A DNA stretch of 64,000 bases from Botrytis cinerea B05.10 (Eukaryota; Ascomycota; Leotiomycetes; Helotiales; Sclerotiniaceae). Positions 36,910 to 48,307 of the stretch are shown in pieces. The stretch lies in contig NC_037310.1 in assembly GCF_000143535.2 (NCBI RefSeq), positions 3,162,001-3,226,000 of the forward strand, written 5' to 3'. A program made the position numbers and the translations under genes. The first letter of the stretch is position 1. Every line of letters starts with the position of its first letter. The notes below the pieces were generated by a model. The model was not told the DNA's origin. It did no database searches and saw only the letters and a program-made list of their open reading frames with translations.

Positions 36910-37739
36910 ATGCTTATCCGCATGCCCATAAATCTCCTCCTCTTAATACCTCTCGCAACCGCGAAAACCATAACTGTTACAACAGTCACGGAATCGGCAA
37001 TCTCTCAGCCAACTTCCACATCATATACCTCCGATTCTCAATTCCAATCCGATATGGTAGCGGCGCATAATTTCTATCGCGGAGAACAAAATGTCAGTAA
37101 CTTGGAGTGGAATGATACCAGTGCGAAAATTGCGAGAGATTGGTCCAAACGTTGCGTCTTTGAACATTCTGTATGTTAAGTTCTTCTTTCTGCCTCCCAT
37201 CCCCTTTCCTAAGTTGGATACTCTAAAAATTCAACCCTTCAAAATAATACTAAATGACTAATACCCATCACCAGGGCGGACCGACAGGCGAAAATCTAGC
37301 AGCTGGTTACCCCAACGCGACCTCCTCCGTTGACGCCTGGGGTCTCGAGCGCCTCAAATATTCGTACTCCTCTCCAGGTTTTAGCGAAGATACAGGTCAC
37401 TTTACACAATTAGTCTGGTCAAACACCACATCTGTCGGTTGCGCACGCACCAATTGCGCAGGAGAAAACGATACGCCGGGATGGTATGTAGTGTGTGAGT
37501 ATTGGCCAGCGGGGAATGTTGTCAATGGGGGAGGAGGGGATAAAGAGGAGTTTTTCAGAGACAATGTAAAAGAGCAGGTTAAAGGGGAAGCGAGTGATAC
37601 AGTGGAAAGCGGAGTTACGAGTGCGGGGAGTAGTATTGCGGGAGGTAGTGTGGTGGGATGGAAGGGACGGGAAGGAGAATTGAGATGGGGTGTCCTGATG
37701 GGAGTTATGGCTGTGGGAGCTGCGGGGTTAATGTTTTAA
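36910..37739 (+). CDS. Secreted CAP/SCP/PR-1-like protein, probably cell-wall or GPI anchored (241 aa)
   Basis: CAP-superfamily secreted protein (yeast Pry and plant PR-1 relatives, several of which bind sterols). Exons are 36910-37170 and 37275-37739. A signal peptide is visible at residues 1-18 (MLIRMPINLLLLIPLATA), then a Ser/Thr-rich linker. The CAP domain runs from ~45 to ~190 with MVAAHNFYRGEQNV, DWSKRCVFEHS, GGPTGENLAAGYPN, GHFTQLVWSNTTSVGCA and WYVVCEYWPAGNV. It supplies the His/Glu/Glu/His tetrad and cysteine pairs of the fold. The tail is Gly/Ser-rich and ends in a hydrophobic stretch (WGVLMGVMAVGAAGLMF), consistent with a GPI-anchor signal. Function in the fungus is not predictable. 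Confidence 0.9.
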
Positions 37740-38760
37740 GATGTGCATTTGGTCGGGTGTTTGGAACGGAAAAGGGCAAATAAGGAAAGATACGGAAATG
37801 GTGTTTTGCTTAAGCGCGGTGTTTGGCGTTTATATTGACTCGGGAAAATGGATACAGATACGTGATCAGGCATAGAGGAATCAGTTTGGCAATTTATCTA
37901 GTCGGAAAATAATACCCCATGATATAGAAGAATGGGGCTACTTGCTCGAAGGGTTTGAAAAGTCACAAGCCAAAATACTTTTTAAATATTTCTGTTCGGG
38001 TATACATACGACTTCTTCATTCATAATTGAAGTGACGATATCAGTCTTTTGAGAATGGTTAGATGGATCGGCGATACATGTATTCGGCAGCGTAGAAAAT
38101 GAAGAAAATAAAAGGGGGAAGATGAGAGCGGGATTCAACTTGACTGGAACCGATCTATCTTATTTAAAATCGTGACATCCTATTCTGTTCTATCCAGTCC
38201 TAAACCCTTCGATATTTTATGTGTGATATTCTTCACATTCAGCAGCCAGGATACTAACGCACATGAAGCTTGGTACTTTTGAAGGTGACGTTTTTGATTC
38301 AAGTGGTTGTGGTAGCCCGAAGACTTCTCAAATAACATTACGTTTGCAATCCTCGAAAACGAGAAAGAATCATCACAATCTTAATTGTGCATCATTCAGC
38401 TAATAAGTATCACCAGAAACCGTTTGCACAATGACATGAAAGAAAATTATAGATGGAACGGATTCTCAACTTGACTTGACTTCAATAGCCAACAGCAATG
38501 AGCGAGGAACACAAAACCACATCATCTCGAGCTCCACCCCTATCTCCAGGCATGAGCCTGTGTACATCACGATCTCTCAGCTGAACATATCCTTCAACAA
38601 TTTTCCGCATCGAAGTCATCTGTGTGCGCCCTTCACGTAGCACGATGCTGACAGTTCATCGACCGAGTCTAGTCAACCGACCAGAAAGACCCCCCTCCGT
38701 AGGTATTCTTCGCAAAATTGTCGATCCAAGATACAATTCAGGATTCTACTGTTCAGTTAG
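37740..38760. other. Convergent intergenic region, 1.0 kb
   Basis: Holds the 3' flanks of the CAP and BTB genes. No gene is supported. Short frames such as 37938-38138 and 38624-38842 have no coding features. Confidence 0.5.
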
Positions 38761-39534
38761 TCAGGGCCTCAAAAGTTGCAGAAAGGACTGCTTGCCGATA
38801 GGAGGATTCTCCTCAACCAGATATCTGTCGTCAGTCATCTGAGGATGTCCCCTCGCCCTAACATTTTGGGGGATTTGTCTTTTCAAGGCCATTATAACAT
38901 CCACCAGAACCTCCACCGGGTAAGAAAATAAAATTTGCCTATGAAAGCTTTCGGTCTTGCCACAGCAATACTGCTCAATCACAAAACGACGAAGAGCACT
39001 TTCCTCGCCCGTGTTATGAAAGACATATTCAAGTTCGTTTGAAACGAGGTGTAAATTGCAAACGAGGGATTTGCTATACAGAACACGCATGGTGTAATTC
39101 TGAAGTCGGCGAATTAGATACTTTTCGGCCAAGACCCAAATACCGAGCAGGACACCATCTTCTTCCATACACTGGATTATTAAATCATAATCACCGTTGT
39201 GTCTGGAACTAGAATCTCTCGAATGCGCGTGGTCGAATTTCTCTTGGTAAACCCATTGTGTCAGTAATCGAAATGACTCAGGGTCAGCGTCTTCAATGCG
39301 ATAAGTCTGAGTTTGCCCCTCGATGAATGCGCTATTGAAAGCCCGATTCCAGACTTCGGAATGCTCGCATGCGACTTGCTTATGTATCATGAATGTCTCT
39401 TGCTTGTATTCTGTGCCAACGATAAAAGTGACCATTTCGTTTGGTGAAGAGAACGGTTTATTCTTAGGGTTTGGAGGAGGACGAGGACGAGGAGGAGTGA
39501 TGTCCTCAGCCGGCGACTTCGTTGACGTAGACAT
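38761..39534 (-). CDS. BTB/POZ domain protein, 257 aa
   Basis: Single-exon gene on the minus strand. The first in-frame ATG is at 39534 (MSTSTKS). The open frame extends further upstream but without an ATG. A proline-rich leader (TPPRPRPPPNPKNKP) precedes a BTB fold at about residues 32-135: MVTFIVGTEYKQETFMIHKQVACEHSEVWNRAF, then FRLLTQWVYQEKF. BTB domains dimerise and often bind Cullin-3, but this small fungal type lacks kelch, MATH or zinc-finger partners. The remaining ~120 residues (LGIWVLAEKYLIRRLQN...) are helical, as in the many orphan fungal BTB proteins of this length. No partner can be named. Confidence 0.85.
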   Translation of the reverse strand: MSTSTKSPAEDITPPRPRPPPNPKNKPFSSPNEMVTFIVGTEYKQETFMIHKQVACEHSEVWNRAFNSAFIEGQTQTYRIEDADPESFRLLTQWVYQEKFDHAHSRDSSSRHNGDYDLIIQCMEEDGVLLGIWVLAEKYLIRRLQNYTMRVLYSKSLVCNLHLVSNELEYVFHNTGEESALRRFVIEQYCCGKTESFHRQILFSYPVEVLVDVIMALKRQIPQNVRARGHPQMTDDRYLVEENPPIGKQSFLQLLRP

Positions 39535-40221
39535 TTTTGTCGTTGAAGTGGGTATCCAGTGATTAGTTCGTGAGGCAGACTCGACATGGTGCTTTGATCT
39601 GGGGGAGGTATCAATTTCGCTACTGAACAGACTTGGTTGTAGAAACAATGCAGAAATTTTTATTTGGAGGATGGGAAAAGTTTTGATAGATTTGGTACTA
39701 GTTGCGTAGATGCTCCAGAATTCACTCTCGTTGGTGAATAATAAAAATGAAATATGAAAGCAAATAAATAGTAAACATTTATTATTATTACAATGGCTGA
39801 ACTGACTTCAGTGGCCTAGGAAAAGTCGACATATCCTCCAGTTTTGACTTCCCACTCAATTCGATGTGCTAGGCAGATTTCATTCGTAAATATTCATTGA
39901 ACAACGAGCTTCTTACTTTTCCATTGTAGTACGATTGATCAAAACAGCTCCTTAGTATAGAATTTGAATCTTCAATTATTTTTCAAGACCACACACAGTC
40001 AGCTACCCATATCCCAAACTTCTGTCTTTTCAATCCAAAAGACACACAATTCCCTAATACCCATTACCAGAATTCTATTCGCCCATTCCTGTCATGTCCT
40101 TTAACACCTATTCGCCTATACCATCCCACTGCGAAATTAGTAAGATAAAAGCTCATCATCGCCAGACCTTTCACTTTCCCCATTTCTGTCCCTCAATTCC
40201 TTCCCCAATTATAATAGATTT
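39535..40221. other. Intergenic, BTB promoter and cystine-knot gene 3' flank
   Basis: AT-rich, with an ATTATTATT-like tract near 39778-39791. No gene is supported. Confidence 0.5.
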
Positions 40222-41327
40222 CTAACTTTTCGCCCCATCAAGAAACCACTGCGATGTACTGCCAATTTTCTCCTTGTATGAAGATGCGGTAGCTTCTTCT
40301 TCGTCCAGATCTTCCAGAGCCTGCCTGCATTCGAAATCTTCGTATGCGGGGCCTACTTGCATGCAGTCTAAGTCTGGACAGCAAACTTTGATGCCGCTTA
40401 TGGGGTTGCATTTCACTGTTTTCTTTTTAATCTAAAGGTTTCCCGAGAGGTGGAAGGGGAGATAACTTACTGTTCATTGGTTTGCACTTAGGCAATTCGG
40501 TGATATCGTCCAGTCTAGGCGGCATTTTGATTGCCTCTAGAAAATCCCACTTACTTTCTTCTTCTTTCTTCTCTTCTTTTGGCTCAAGGCTTTCATCTGT
40601 ATTCGAGTTCGAGTTCAAGTTCTGTTCAAGTGACAGATATGGTTTCCGCAATACATTCAGAGTTTCTTCGTCTTCAGACTTTACATCAGAAGGTGGACGG
40701 CATTCACTTATGCTTGAAGTTCGGGAAGTGTGGCAAACAAGTGAGGAGCAACAGTGTTCACCTTTGTGAAAATCGCATGATACTATTTTTCCGGTCATGA
40801 GTTTCCATAAGAGTGTATGTATTCTGGAAGGGCCAATACATACAGCCGGCTTTACTACAAGTTTTCCTCGCAGTAATAGTTTCATCACCTAGTCTCAAAG
40901 AAACTTCTATTTTCATCCCAACACCTTCATCAACCTCCTGATGTTCAGACTGAAGAGCGAAGGTATTCAAAACCGTCGAAGCCCTTCCCCCAAGTGCTCG
41001 AAGAATCTCATGGAAAGTATCCAATGTCGATCTGGTAATCGGAAGCGCACTACCTTCCTCGTGTTCGCAAAAATGCATGCCATAGCCGTCTGGTCGACAT
41101 GCTAGGCCCGAGTTTTTACAGCAAGATGATTGGGCACAGAGACCTTATTTCATTTTAGTATGGTGCAAGAGAACGAGAAAGGAGGGAAATTTACCACCTT
41201 GCTTGACGCATGTTCCATCCTGGGCAGTCGCTTTGGACCCGATACTTCCAGCTGGACTTAACACAGCGAGGGAGGACGCGATCGATAAGAAAAGTATGAC
41301 TTGTAATATTGGGGCGATGAGCAGCAT
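40222..41327 (-). CDS. Secreted protein with three cystine-knot-like cysteine modules (312 aa)
   Basis: No family recognised by name. Exons are 41195-41327, 40844-41143, 40471-40782 and 40222-40415. All three introns (51, 61 and 55 bases) have GTAAAT, GTATGT and GTAAGT donors, and the phases agree. A signal peptide is clear (residues 1-20, hydrophobic ILQVILFLSIASSLA). Three modules of six cysteines then share one order, C-x6-C-x(4-8)-CC-x(4-6)-C-x(9-11)-C: Cys 40, 47, 52, 53, 60, 70; Cys 140, 147, 155, 156, 161, 172; and Cys 244, 251, 260, 261, 266, 278. This is the spacing of inhibitor-cystine-knot (knottin) folds. The linkers are a helical, Cys-free ~70-residue segment and a highly acidic/Lys-rich segment (EPKEEKKEEESK). 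No other cysteines are present. The protein is probably extracellular. Its role is unknown, and no toxicity should be inferred from the fold alone. Confidence 0.8.
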
Positions 41328-42400
41328 TTTAAGTGGCAATCTTTATCGTCTGATATCGAGCTGCTATCTAACTTAAGGGGGGCGAGGGTCAATGAGCTTT
41401 GAGATCGTTGGTCAATGTTGATATCACAATTCCCCGCATTCTTAGATCCCATAAACCGTGAATCGCATTCCACGCACAAATTAAGTTTTGATATTTTACA
41501 TTCCAGACCGTTGAGGCGCGGCAATCGATAGTGAATCACCAAAAAAATCACGAGTTTTGTAATTGAAAACGGAAATAATTCATGTTGGTATCAAAGTGAT
41601 GTTCTCCGGAGATGTTGACATAAATTTTTGGTGTGGCTTATACGGCACCATTTAGCCAGCGAATGATGTGTTGCGCTACTGTACAGATATCTAAGCCATC
41701 AATGACTCTTTTGGGAGTGCGCTTAGAGAAGTGACGTTGGAGGAAATAGCAATTGAAGTTTTGATCGATCTGAATGATGCTTGGATGAGAGATGGAAAAA
41801 TCTTGATGTAACTTTTAGGATAGTTTTTGTTCAATGCGGATGATAGTTGCCGGTTTTGAAATTGGTAAAATCCTACATCAAAAATTCGGGCATTCGGTCA
41901 ACCCAAGATGTTCAGCTCTGATGTCAAATATGATCAAAATTCAGAAGAAAGCATGGATGTGATGAAGATTTGAAAGGCAGTAAGGGTTACTGCCACGTAC
42001 TGGCGTCAGCTCTGGTGGTAGGGTGTTGAGGATATATTGCTGCTTCCTTTTTGTTTCCTGGGTGGTCCGGATCTCCAAAGGATAAAGTTTAAATCAAGGT
42101 CCGAGTGATAATGCTGGGTAGTCAGCTCCTCCGAACTACCTATCGGGAATAGATTCAGCGATAGAATCTCCACACTGCGTGGATCCGACCTACCATGCTC
42201 GAGGGGAGGGGGAAAGTGGGTAGCACCTCGAGAGAATTGGAATTTGGAAGTTTCTGCTGAGACTTCCATCTGAAAATAGGAAACAGGATGGGATGTGATG
42301 TGGGAAATAGGAGACGGTGATTTTTGCTTCTTTGTCGACTGAGAGCGAAGCTGCTCGAAACGGTGAGGTTACAGCTGGACATGGTCTAACGGGCTACCAT

Positions 42401-42440
<40 letters not shown>

Positions 42441-43953
42441 GAGCCCGGCTGCTGTACGTAGGTGTTGTTCTACGATGTAGGTCTGGTAGCTTCTAGTCTA
42501 GCCTTGAATGCTGGGTCACTCTGTACACGGTCACACATGGATCGTCTCAAATCATAAATAAGCACGGGGAGGTAGGTAGCACGATCCAAAGGGCACGATC
42601 TTCAGAGCTCTTTCTCACCACCTCGCCATCGAAACGCATTTTCACCACCGGATTCACCAGTCCAGTGTGCCATCCATCTCCATCTCATCTACAGTATGAA
42701 TTTGCACAGAGCGTACACAGAGTATGATGCAGCGGCTGTTTCTGAGCTGACCGTCGATAGAAACCCCTGGGAATCTAGGCTGAGTTTGATTTCTTTTGAT
42801 ATGTATGAAGTGCCACTTTTGATAAAACCCCCCGTAATCACAAGAGCAAGGAGCAACTCTTTCCTCTAATAGAGTTTGGAGAGTGCATTTACCCCATCCA
42901 CGGAGCACGGGAATATGTGTGCCTTTGAGTCTAGCTCGACTTTCATGATCCTCCCAAAACTTGTCGTGAAGAGATATCGTGAAACTTGAAACGATTGCGT
43001 CGGAAAAGTAAAGTCTCCATGTCAGCATTATCAAGATTTAAGATTCGATGTCTGCTCAGATGCTACGCGGGCATGATCGCACGAGAGGCACTCGAGTTGA
43101 GCGAAGAATTTGGAATTCCACGCAGCGAGTCAGAAAAGGATCAACAATACCGAAGCCAATGGATGGCAAATATTGCACAATCCCATCGTGGGTTCCCGTC
43201 CGCACGGGTCACACACTCCCTTTCCCTCTCCCTTTCCTGCCGCAGTAGTATTAGTCAGCTTCAATGATAAGCTAGAAAGTAATCATCAGTAAACACGGTG
43301 ATGCGAGACTCGTGTACCTTTCTCAATTTCAGATCATGCTCTGCGCAATCACCTCCTAGATAATGAATGATGGGCGTGGAGCATACGGCGATATCTCCTT
43401 TGGCTAAACAATGAGCCCGTGAAGTAAGTCCAGACCAACACGATGGATTGCCAGAAGATTGTTGTGACGATGAGGCGAAGTCTTCCCGTCTTTGTCACTC
43501 GAGATCGCATTCGCACCCTTTGTGGATGCTTTGATGAATTCGTAGGAGGGGTAACCGACATGAACTGTGCCAAAATCCCAACTGCATCGCTTCCATCGAG
43601 CCACCAGCCCATTCTAAAACATTTGTTTGCTTCTCGACATTCTAGAACTCCTTGCACTTGACGCATAAAGTTTTCGGCATCCTTGTCATTCCGGAGCATT
43701 TCCCGTGGCTGGTGTCGATAGGGATTCACTTCGATCTCCATAACATCGCGACTAACCATGGGATCGCTCGTCGAGCGGTCTCTCTAGACTTCAAGCTAGA
43801 CCACGGCCTTGCTCAAATAAAATTAGTTCCCATGCACTGATGGGTCAAGTTCTCTATTGCACAGCATTTCTTTTCTACACGCCAACCAAGCGTTTAGAGA
43901 TGGACACTTTCAATCTTCACTCTTCTGTTTGCTAGGATACAACATGCTGAACG
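41328..43953. other. Divergent intergenic region, 2.6 kb
   Basis: Lies between the cystine-knot gene and the phytochrome gene and should hold both promoters. Minus-strand frames at 43349-43759 (136 codons) and 42654-43034 (126 codons) are open but show no family motif or convincing splice links, so they are not called. The (CCCATA)n tract is listed separately. Confidence 0.45.
42401..42440. repeat. (CCCATA)n hexamer repeat
   Basis: Almost seven perfect copies of CCCATA. One base away from the telomere complement CCCTAA, but consistently CCCATA and internal to the chromosome segment. Confidence 0.9.
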
Positions 43954-45252
43954 ATGTCCAACATAGATACAGTACCTTCCAAGTCGGTGGTTTACCCATC
44001 GGTTGAAGAGTTTCAAGTCGAACGGATATTTCCCATTCGAAATCTTGTCAATGGGAAAGGTGTCGATACCGAATCAACCTCGCCGAACACCGACGATGTT
44101 TCTTCGTCAAATTCAAGCTGTCGAGGTCCTACTTCGGCTCGAGAGCCTTACGATAAAGATGACATTTTGAATGACAGCCATTCCGATGGCTCGAGCGAAA
44201 CGAACTTTCTACCACCGCCCTACCCACCAATACCTCCAGATGACCAAATTCGCAGATTACCTAAATCTCCGAAACATGATTATTCAACAGAAGTTGGCGG
44301 TGGTGAAGGCTCGTCCGAGTATGAAGCCCGGAAGATATCGCAGCGTTCACAATTAATCCCTTCGAAATCGGGGCCTCCAGGTATAGCCCCGGGCGAGCCT
44401 GTGAGCACTGAGGAGCGGACATTTTTCAAGTGTGAAGATGAACCTATACACATCCCAGGAGCAATTCAACAGTATGGCGCATTAATAGCCTTAAGATACA
44501 ACGATCAAGGAGATCTCATGGTTCGGATTGCCAGCGAGAATGCGTTCAAAATATTGAAATATACCCCAGAACAACTTTTCTCTTTGAATTCGTTCCTTGA
44601 TCTTCTTGGCGTCGACGTCCGCGAAGATTTTATCGCACGAGTGGATCATGCTCTTCGAGCTGTCACCAAAAATCCATCTGCCGATACAAAGCTGGATATT
44701 TTCTCCATGTCAGTTGTTGCACACACAGGTTTGGTAAATCTTTGGTGCGCAATTCATATATCGAAAGGCACTGATGATTTGATCATCTGCGAATTCGAAC
44801 CATTTTCTGATGAAATGTTTTTTCCTGATGAACCTCATAATACCAAGAACGATTTACCCAAATTTCCAACGCGGACCATCGACAATGACACAGTACTTGA
44901 AGAGCGACTAAAAAGTATCTCCAGTGGAAGCCAACCGCTTCGTGTCCTGCAGATTGCCAAGCGGAAGGGTAGGCATGCTGTTGGTTCTCTGGAAGTGTTC
45001 AATGCTATGACACAAGCACAAGAACAACTTGCTGCCTGTACTTCCGTTCAAAAGCTTCAAGACGTCTTGGTGGGCCTTATATTTGACTTGACGGGCTTTC
45101 ATCGAGTTATGTTCTATCGATTTGATTCTGCCAAAAATGGATGTGTCGAGGCTGAATTGCTCAACCCCAAAGCTAGCGATGATATATTTAGAGGACTGCA
45201 TTTTCCAGGTTCGTTTTTGGGAGAATCCCCCCCCCCCCCCCCTCTCTCTTTT

Positions 45253-45291
<39 letters not shown>

Positions 45292-48200
45292 GTAACCGCG
45301 AGTACTTACAATTGATAGCTTCGGATATCCCTAAGCAAGCTCTGGACTTGTACAAGATTAACAGGATCCGAATGCTTCATGACCGAGATGAAGAGACCGC
45401 ACGACTGGTAAGCAACGTTTCAGTTACTTCGTTGTTGTTTTTGTGTAGATGAAAGCTACGTGTCATTTCTTCGCCATGCGCCGGAAGCCGCCATGATTAA
45501 CTCCATCTACACAATTTCACGTCAAATGCTTGAAGTTATTTCGAGCATCAAATTCAACGCGTCTCAAAAGTTTGAAAGTGTAGTCCTCAAACACCCCCAA
45601 CTGACATATACGTCAATGCATTGCTCGGAGTTTGTGAGGGAATGTTTGAAGTGCTTGTTGCTTTGAAGCAAGGCCGAACTTCGTGCTGACAATATGATAG
45701 GTTTGCCGTCACCAGTCAGATTTTGAGAAGCCCCTCGATTTAACACACGCTTATTTACGCGCCATGTCGCCACTTCATTTGAAGTATCTTTCGAATATGG
45801 GAGTACGTTCGACGATGTCAGTTTCCATTGTAATCAATGGCGATCTATGGGGCCTTATTGCATGCCATGGATATGGCAGTCATGGCACCCGCGTAACTTT
45901 ACCCATGCGCGAACGTGAGTATTATCCGAACTGTCACATTATCTTTCAAATTGTTTCCGGAGATGGTTATTGTCTCTAGACGCATGAGATGCGTGTTATA
46001 TTCAAAAATATCATTTTCAACTTCACTCCGTCTCAAAGAAGAAAAGCTAACTCGGTCCTATCCCTTAAATAGTCGCCAGGAACATTGGAGAATGTGCTTC
46101 AACAAATATTGAGCGATTGTTGATGCGTCAACGTATCGAAGCTCGCAGAGCACCACGTCAGAATCCAGGAAAGACACCTTCTGGTTTTATTGCGGCATCT
46201 TCTGATGACCTACTAAAAGTATTCGATGCCGACTTTGGTCTTTTGAATATTCAGGATGAAGCACGAGCTATTGGAAGACTTCGCCCCTATCGTGAGGCAT
46301 TGTCGATTCTTGCATATTTACAATCCCGCCATTTTACAGAAATATTCTCTACGCACAACATCACAAAAGACTTGCCGAAGTTGAAAGATTCTCCAGCAAT
46401 TAATTCTGTAGCCGGAATACTCGTCATACCTCTTAGCACTGGAGGGAATGATTTTTTGGTGTTTTTCAGAAGAGGCCAACTTCGCGAAGTCAGATGGGCA
46501 GGTAACCCTTACGAAAAGATCAAGCCTGCAAAAGGGCAATATCTAGAGCCAAGAAGTAGTTTTAGTCGCTGGACACAGACTATCAAAGGAACTTCTAAGA
46601 TATGGAATGCTGATGATTTTGAGACTGCGTCTGTACTAAGTCTTCTGTATGGAAGGTTCATTGAGATCTGGCGACAGAAAGAATCAACAGGACTCAATCG
46701 AATGACTCGCCTTCTACTGAAAAATACCAGCCATGAAGTTCGCACCCCTTTGAATGCTGTTGTCAACTATCTTGAAATGGCACTCGAAGACAAAATCGAA
46801 AGTCCAACCCGCGAGTTGTTAGAGAAAGCTCACAGAGCTTCAAGATCCTTGGTTTATGTCATTGATGACCTCCTAAAGCTTACCAAAGCCGAAACCGGTC
46901 CGGTGACTTCCGTGAAAGACGTTTTCGATCTATCAGCTACAGTTTCAGAAGTCATGTCAGCCTTCCAGAAAGAAGCGGTCCGAAAGAATCTAGATTTAAC
47001 GGTCACTATTCAGCAAGGTATCCCAGAAATGGTCAGGGGTGACGCTACCCGATTGCGACAGGTTATCTCTAACATTACAAGCAACGCATTCCAAAACTCC
47101 GTGGTTGGCGGTGTAAAAATCGACATCAAACCCATACAGATATGGCCAGCCAGTACTGTTATCTCTCTCACCGTTCAAGATGTGGGAATTGGAATGTCGG
47201 AGTCACAGCTTGATGAGTTGTTCCAGGAGTTTGAGCAGATATTGGATGAGACTGATCACTCCACAATCAAAAAGCCGGCACAACCGCTAATTGATGTGAA
47301 AGAGACACTTGGTATCGGCCTTGCTGTAGTTGCGCGATATGTTCGTAATTCTAATGGTCAAATTCGAGTACATAGTGAGGTAGGTAAAGGGACTATATTC
47401 GGCATTGAGTTACCTTTCGAACACGCCCCTGCTGCATCGAATACCCAAGAAATTCCAATCATTAGTACTGGTAGACAGATTCGTCCATTTTCCGATTCTG
47501 GAAGCAATTATGATGAGAGTGATAAGATGAATTCTACTTACACGATGTCGAATTTTGGAAGCACTCCGTTAGCGACACCTATCGAAGAGGGTTCGTCTGC
47601 TACTACATCATTTTTTGATCTCGCAATGCATTCGAAAGAAGAATATGTCGAGCCACCATCCGTGCGGCGAAGATCAAGCCTGCCTTTCTTAAATATGATC
47701 GATCTTATGTCATCAAAGAAGTCGCTTTCGATTTTAATCGCAGAGGATAATCCTATCAACTCAAAGCTTCTGCATAAAAGACTCAGCAAACTTTCACATA
47801 AACCTGAAATTACAGCTGAAGGGCAATCGTGTTACGATTATTACACGTCTGGAAACAATAAGGTTGACGTCATCTTGATGGACTTACAAGTACGTCATCT
47901 TCCACTCCTATTAAGGGTAATGTATGGCAGGCTAACATTTGGTAGATGCCACTCGTTGATGGCACGAAGGCAACGAGAATGATACGCAAATTTGAGAGGG
48001 ATAATCTCGAATTACATCAAATCAGGAGGAGAGTTCCTATTATTGCTGCTTCAGCCTCACTTTTAGAGGAACATCGATTCGATTATATCGAAGCGGGGTA
48101 TGCTTATTCCTCTTTTTTAATCTTTTCTGAATCGTTTTACCAAAGAAACTAATGATTCTTTTGTATAGCTTCGATGGCTGGATAATGAAACCTATCAATT

Positions 48201-48307
48201 TTAGCCGACTAGAATTTCTTCTACAAGGGTTAAATAACCCGCAACTCAAACAACGGTCTCTCTATACTCCAGGGATGTGGGAATTGGGTGGATGGTTTTT
48301 CGCTTGA
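43954..48307 (+). CDS. Fungal phytochrome, hybrid histidine kinase (PAS-GAF-PHY-HK-REC, 1221 aa)
   Basis: Red/far-red photoreceptor using a biliverdin chromophore and signalling through a histidine kinase relay. Exons are 43954-45208, 45319-45407, 45701-45914, 46073-47889, 47946-48097 and 48169-48307. A ~150-residue disordered N-terminus leads to FFKCEDEPIHIPGAIQQYG, where Cys160 is the expected biliverdin-binding cysteine, then the PAS domain. The GAF domain carries the FPASDIP chromophore-pocket motif (residues 417-423) across the first intron. PHY follows (RAMSPLHLKYLSNMGVRSTMSVS). The kinase has the H-box NTSHEVRTPLNAV (His740) and ATP-binding DVGIGM and LGIGLAV motifs. The receiver has AEDNPIN and the phosphoacceptor Asp1123 in ILMDLQMP, ending with KPI. 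It is complete, so it could act as a functional sensor. Confidence 0.94.
45227..45285. repeat. Poly-C / poly-T homopolymer runs inside phytochrome intron 1
   Basis: A run of about 16 C is followed by CTCTCT, 7 T, AC and then about 28 T. It sits between the GTTCGT donor (45209) and the GATAG acceptor (45318), acting as an exaggerated polypyrimidine tract. Run lengths may be affected by sequencing error. Confidence 0.9.

Noticed and set aside
42654..43034. 126-codon minus-strand frame
   Set aside because: Some protein-like stretches, but no splice signals linking it to other coding sequence and no family resemblance.
43349..43759. 136-codon minus-strand frame upstream of the phytochrome gene
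   Set aside because: No recognisable motif, no splice partners, composition rich in R/S/M, and it overlaps other equally open frames. Could be chance.
45460..45666. Separate small gene inside the phytochrome intron
   Set aside because: Only 69 codons, no motif, and better explained as intron sequence or a possible cryptic exon.
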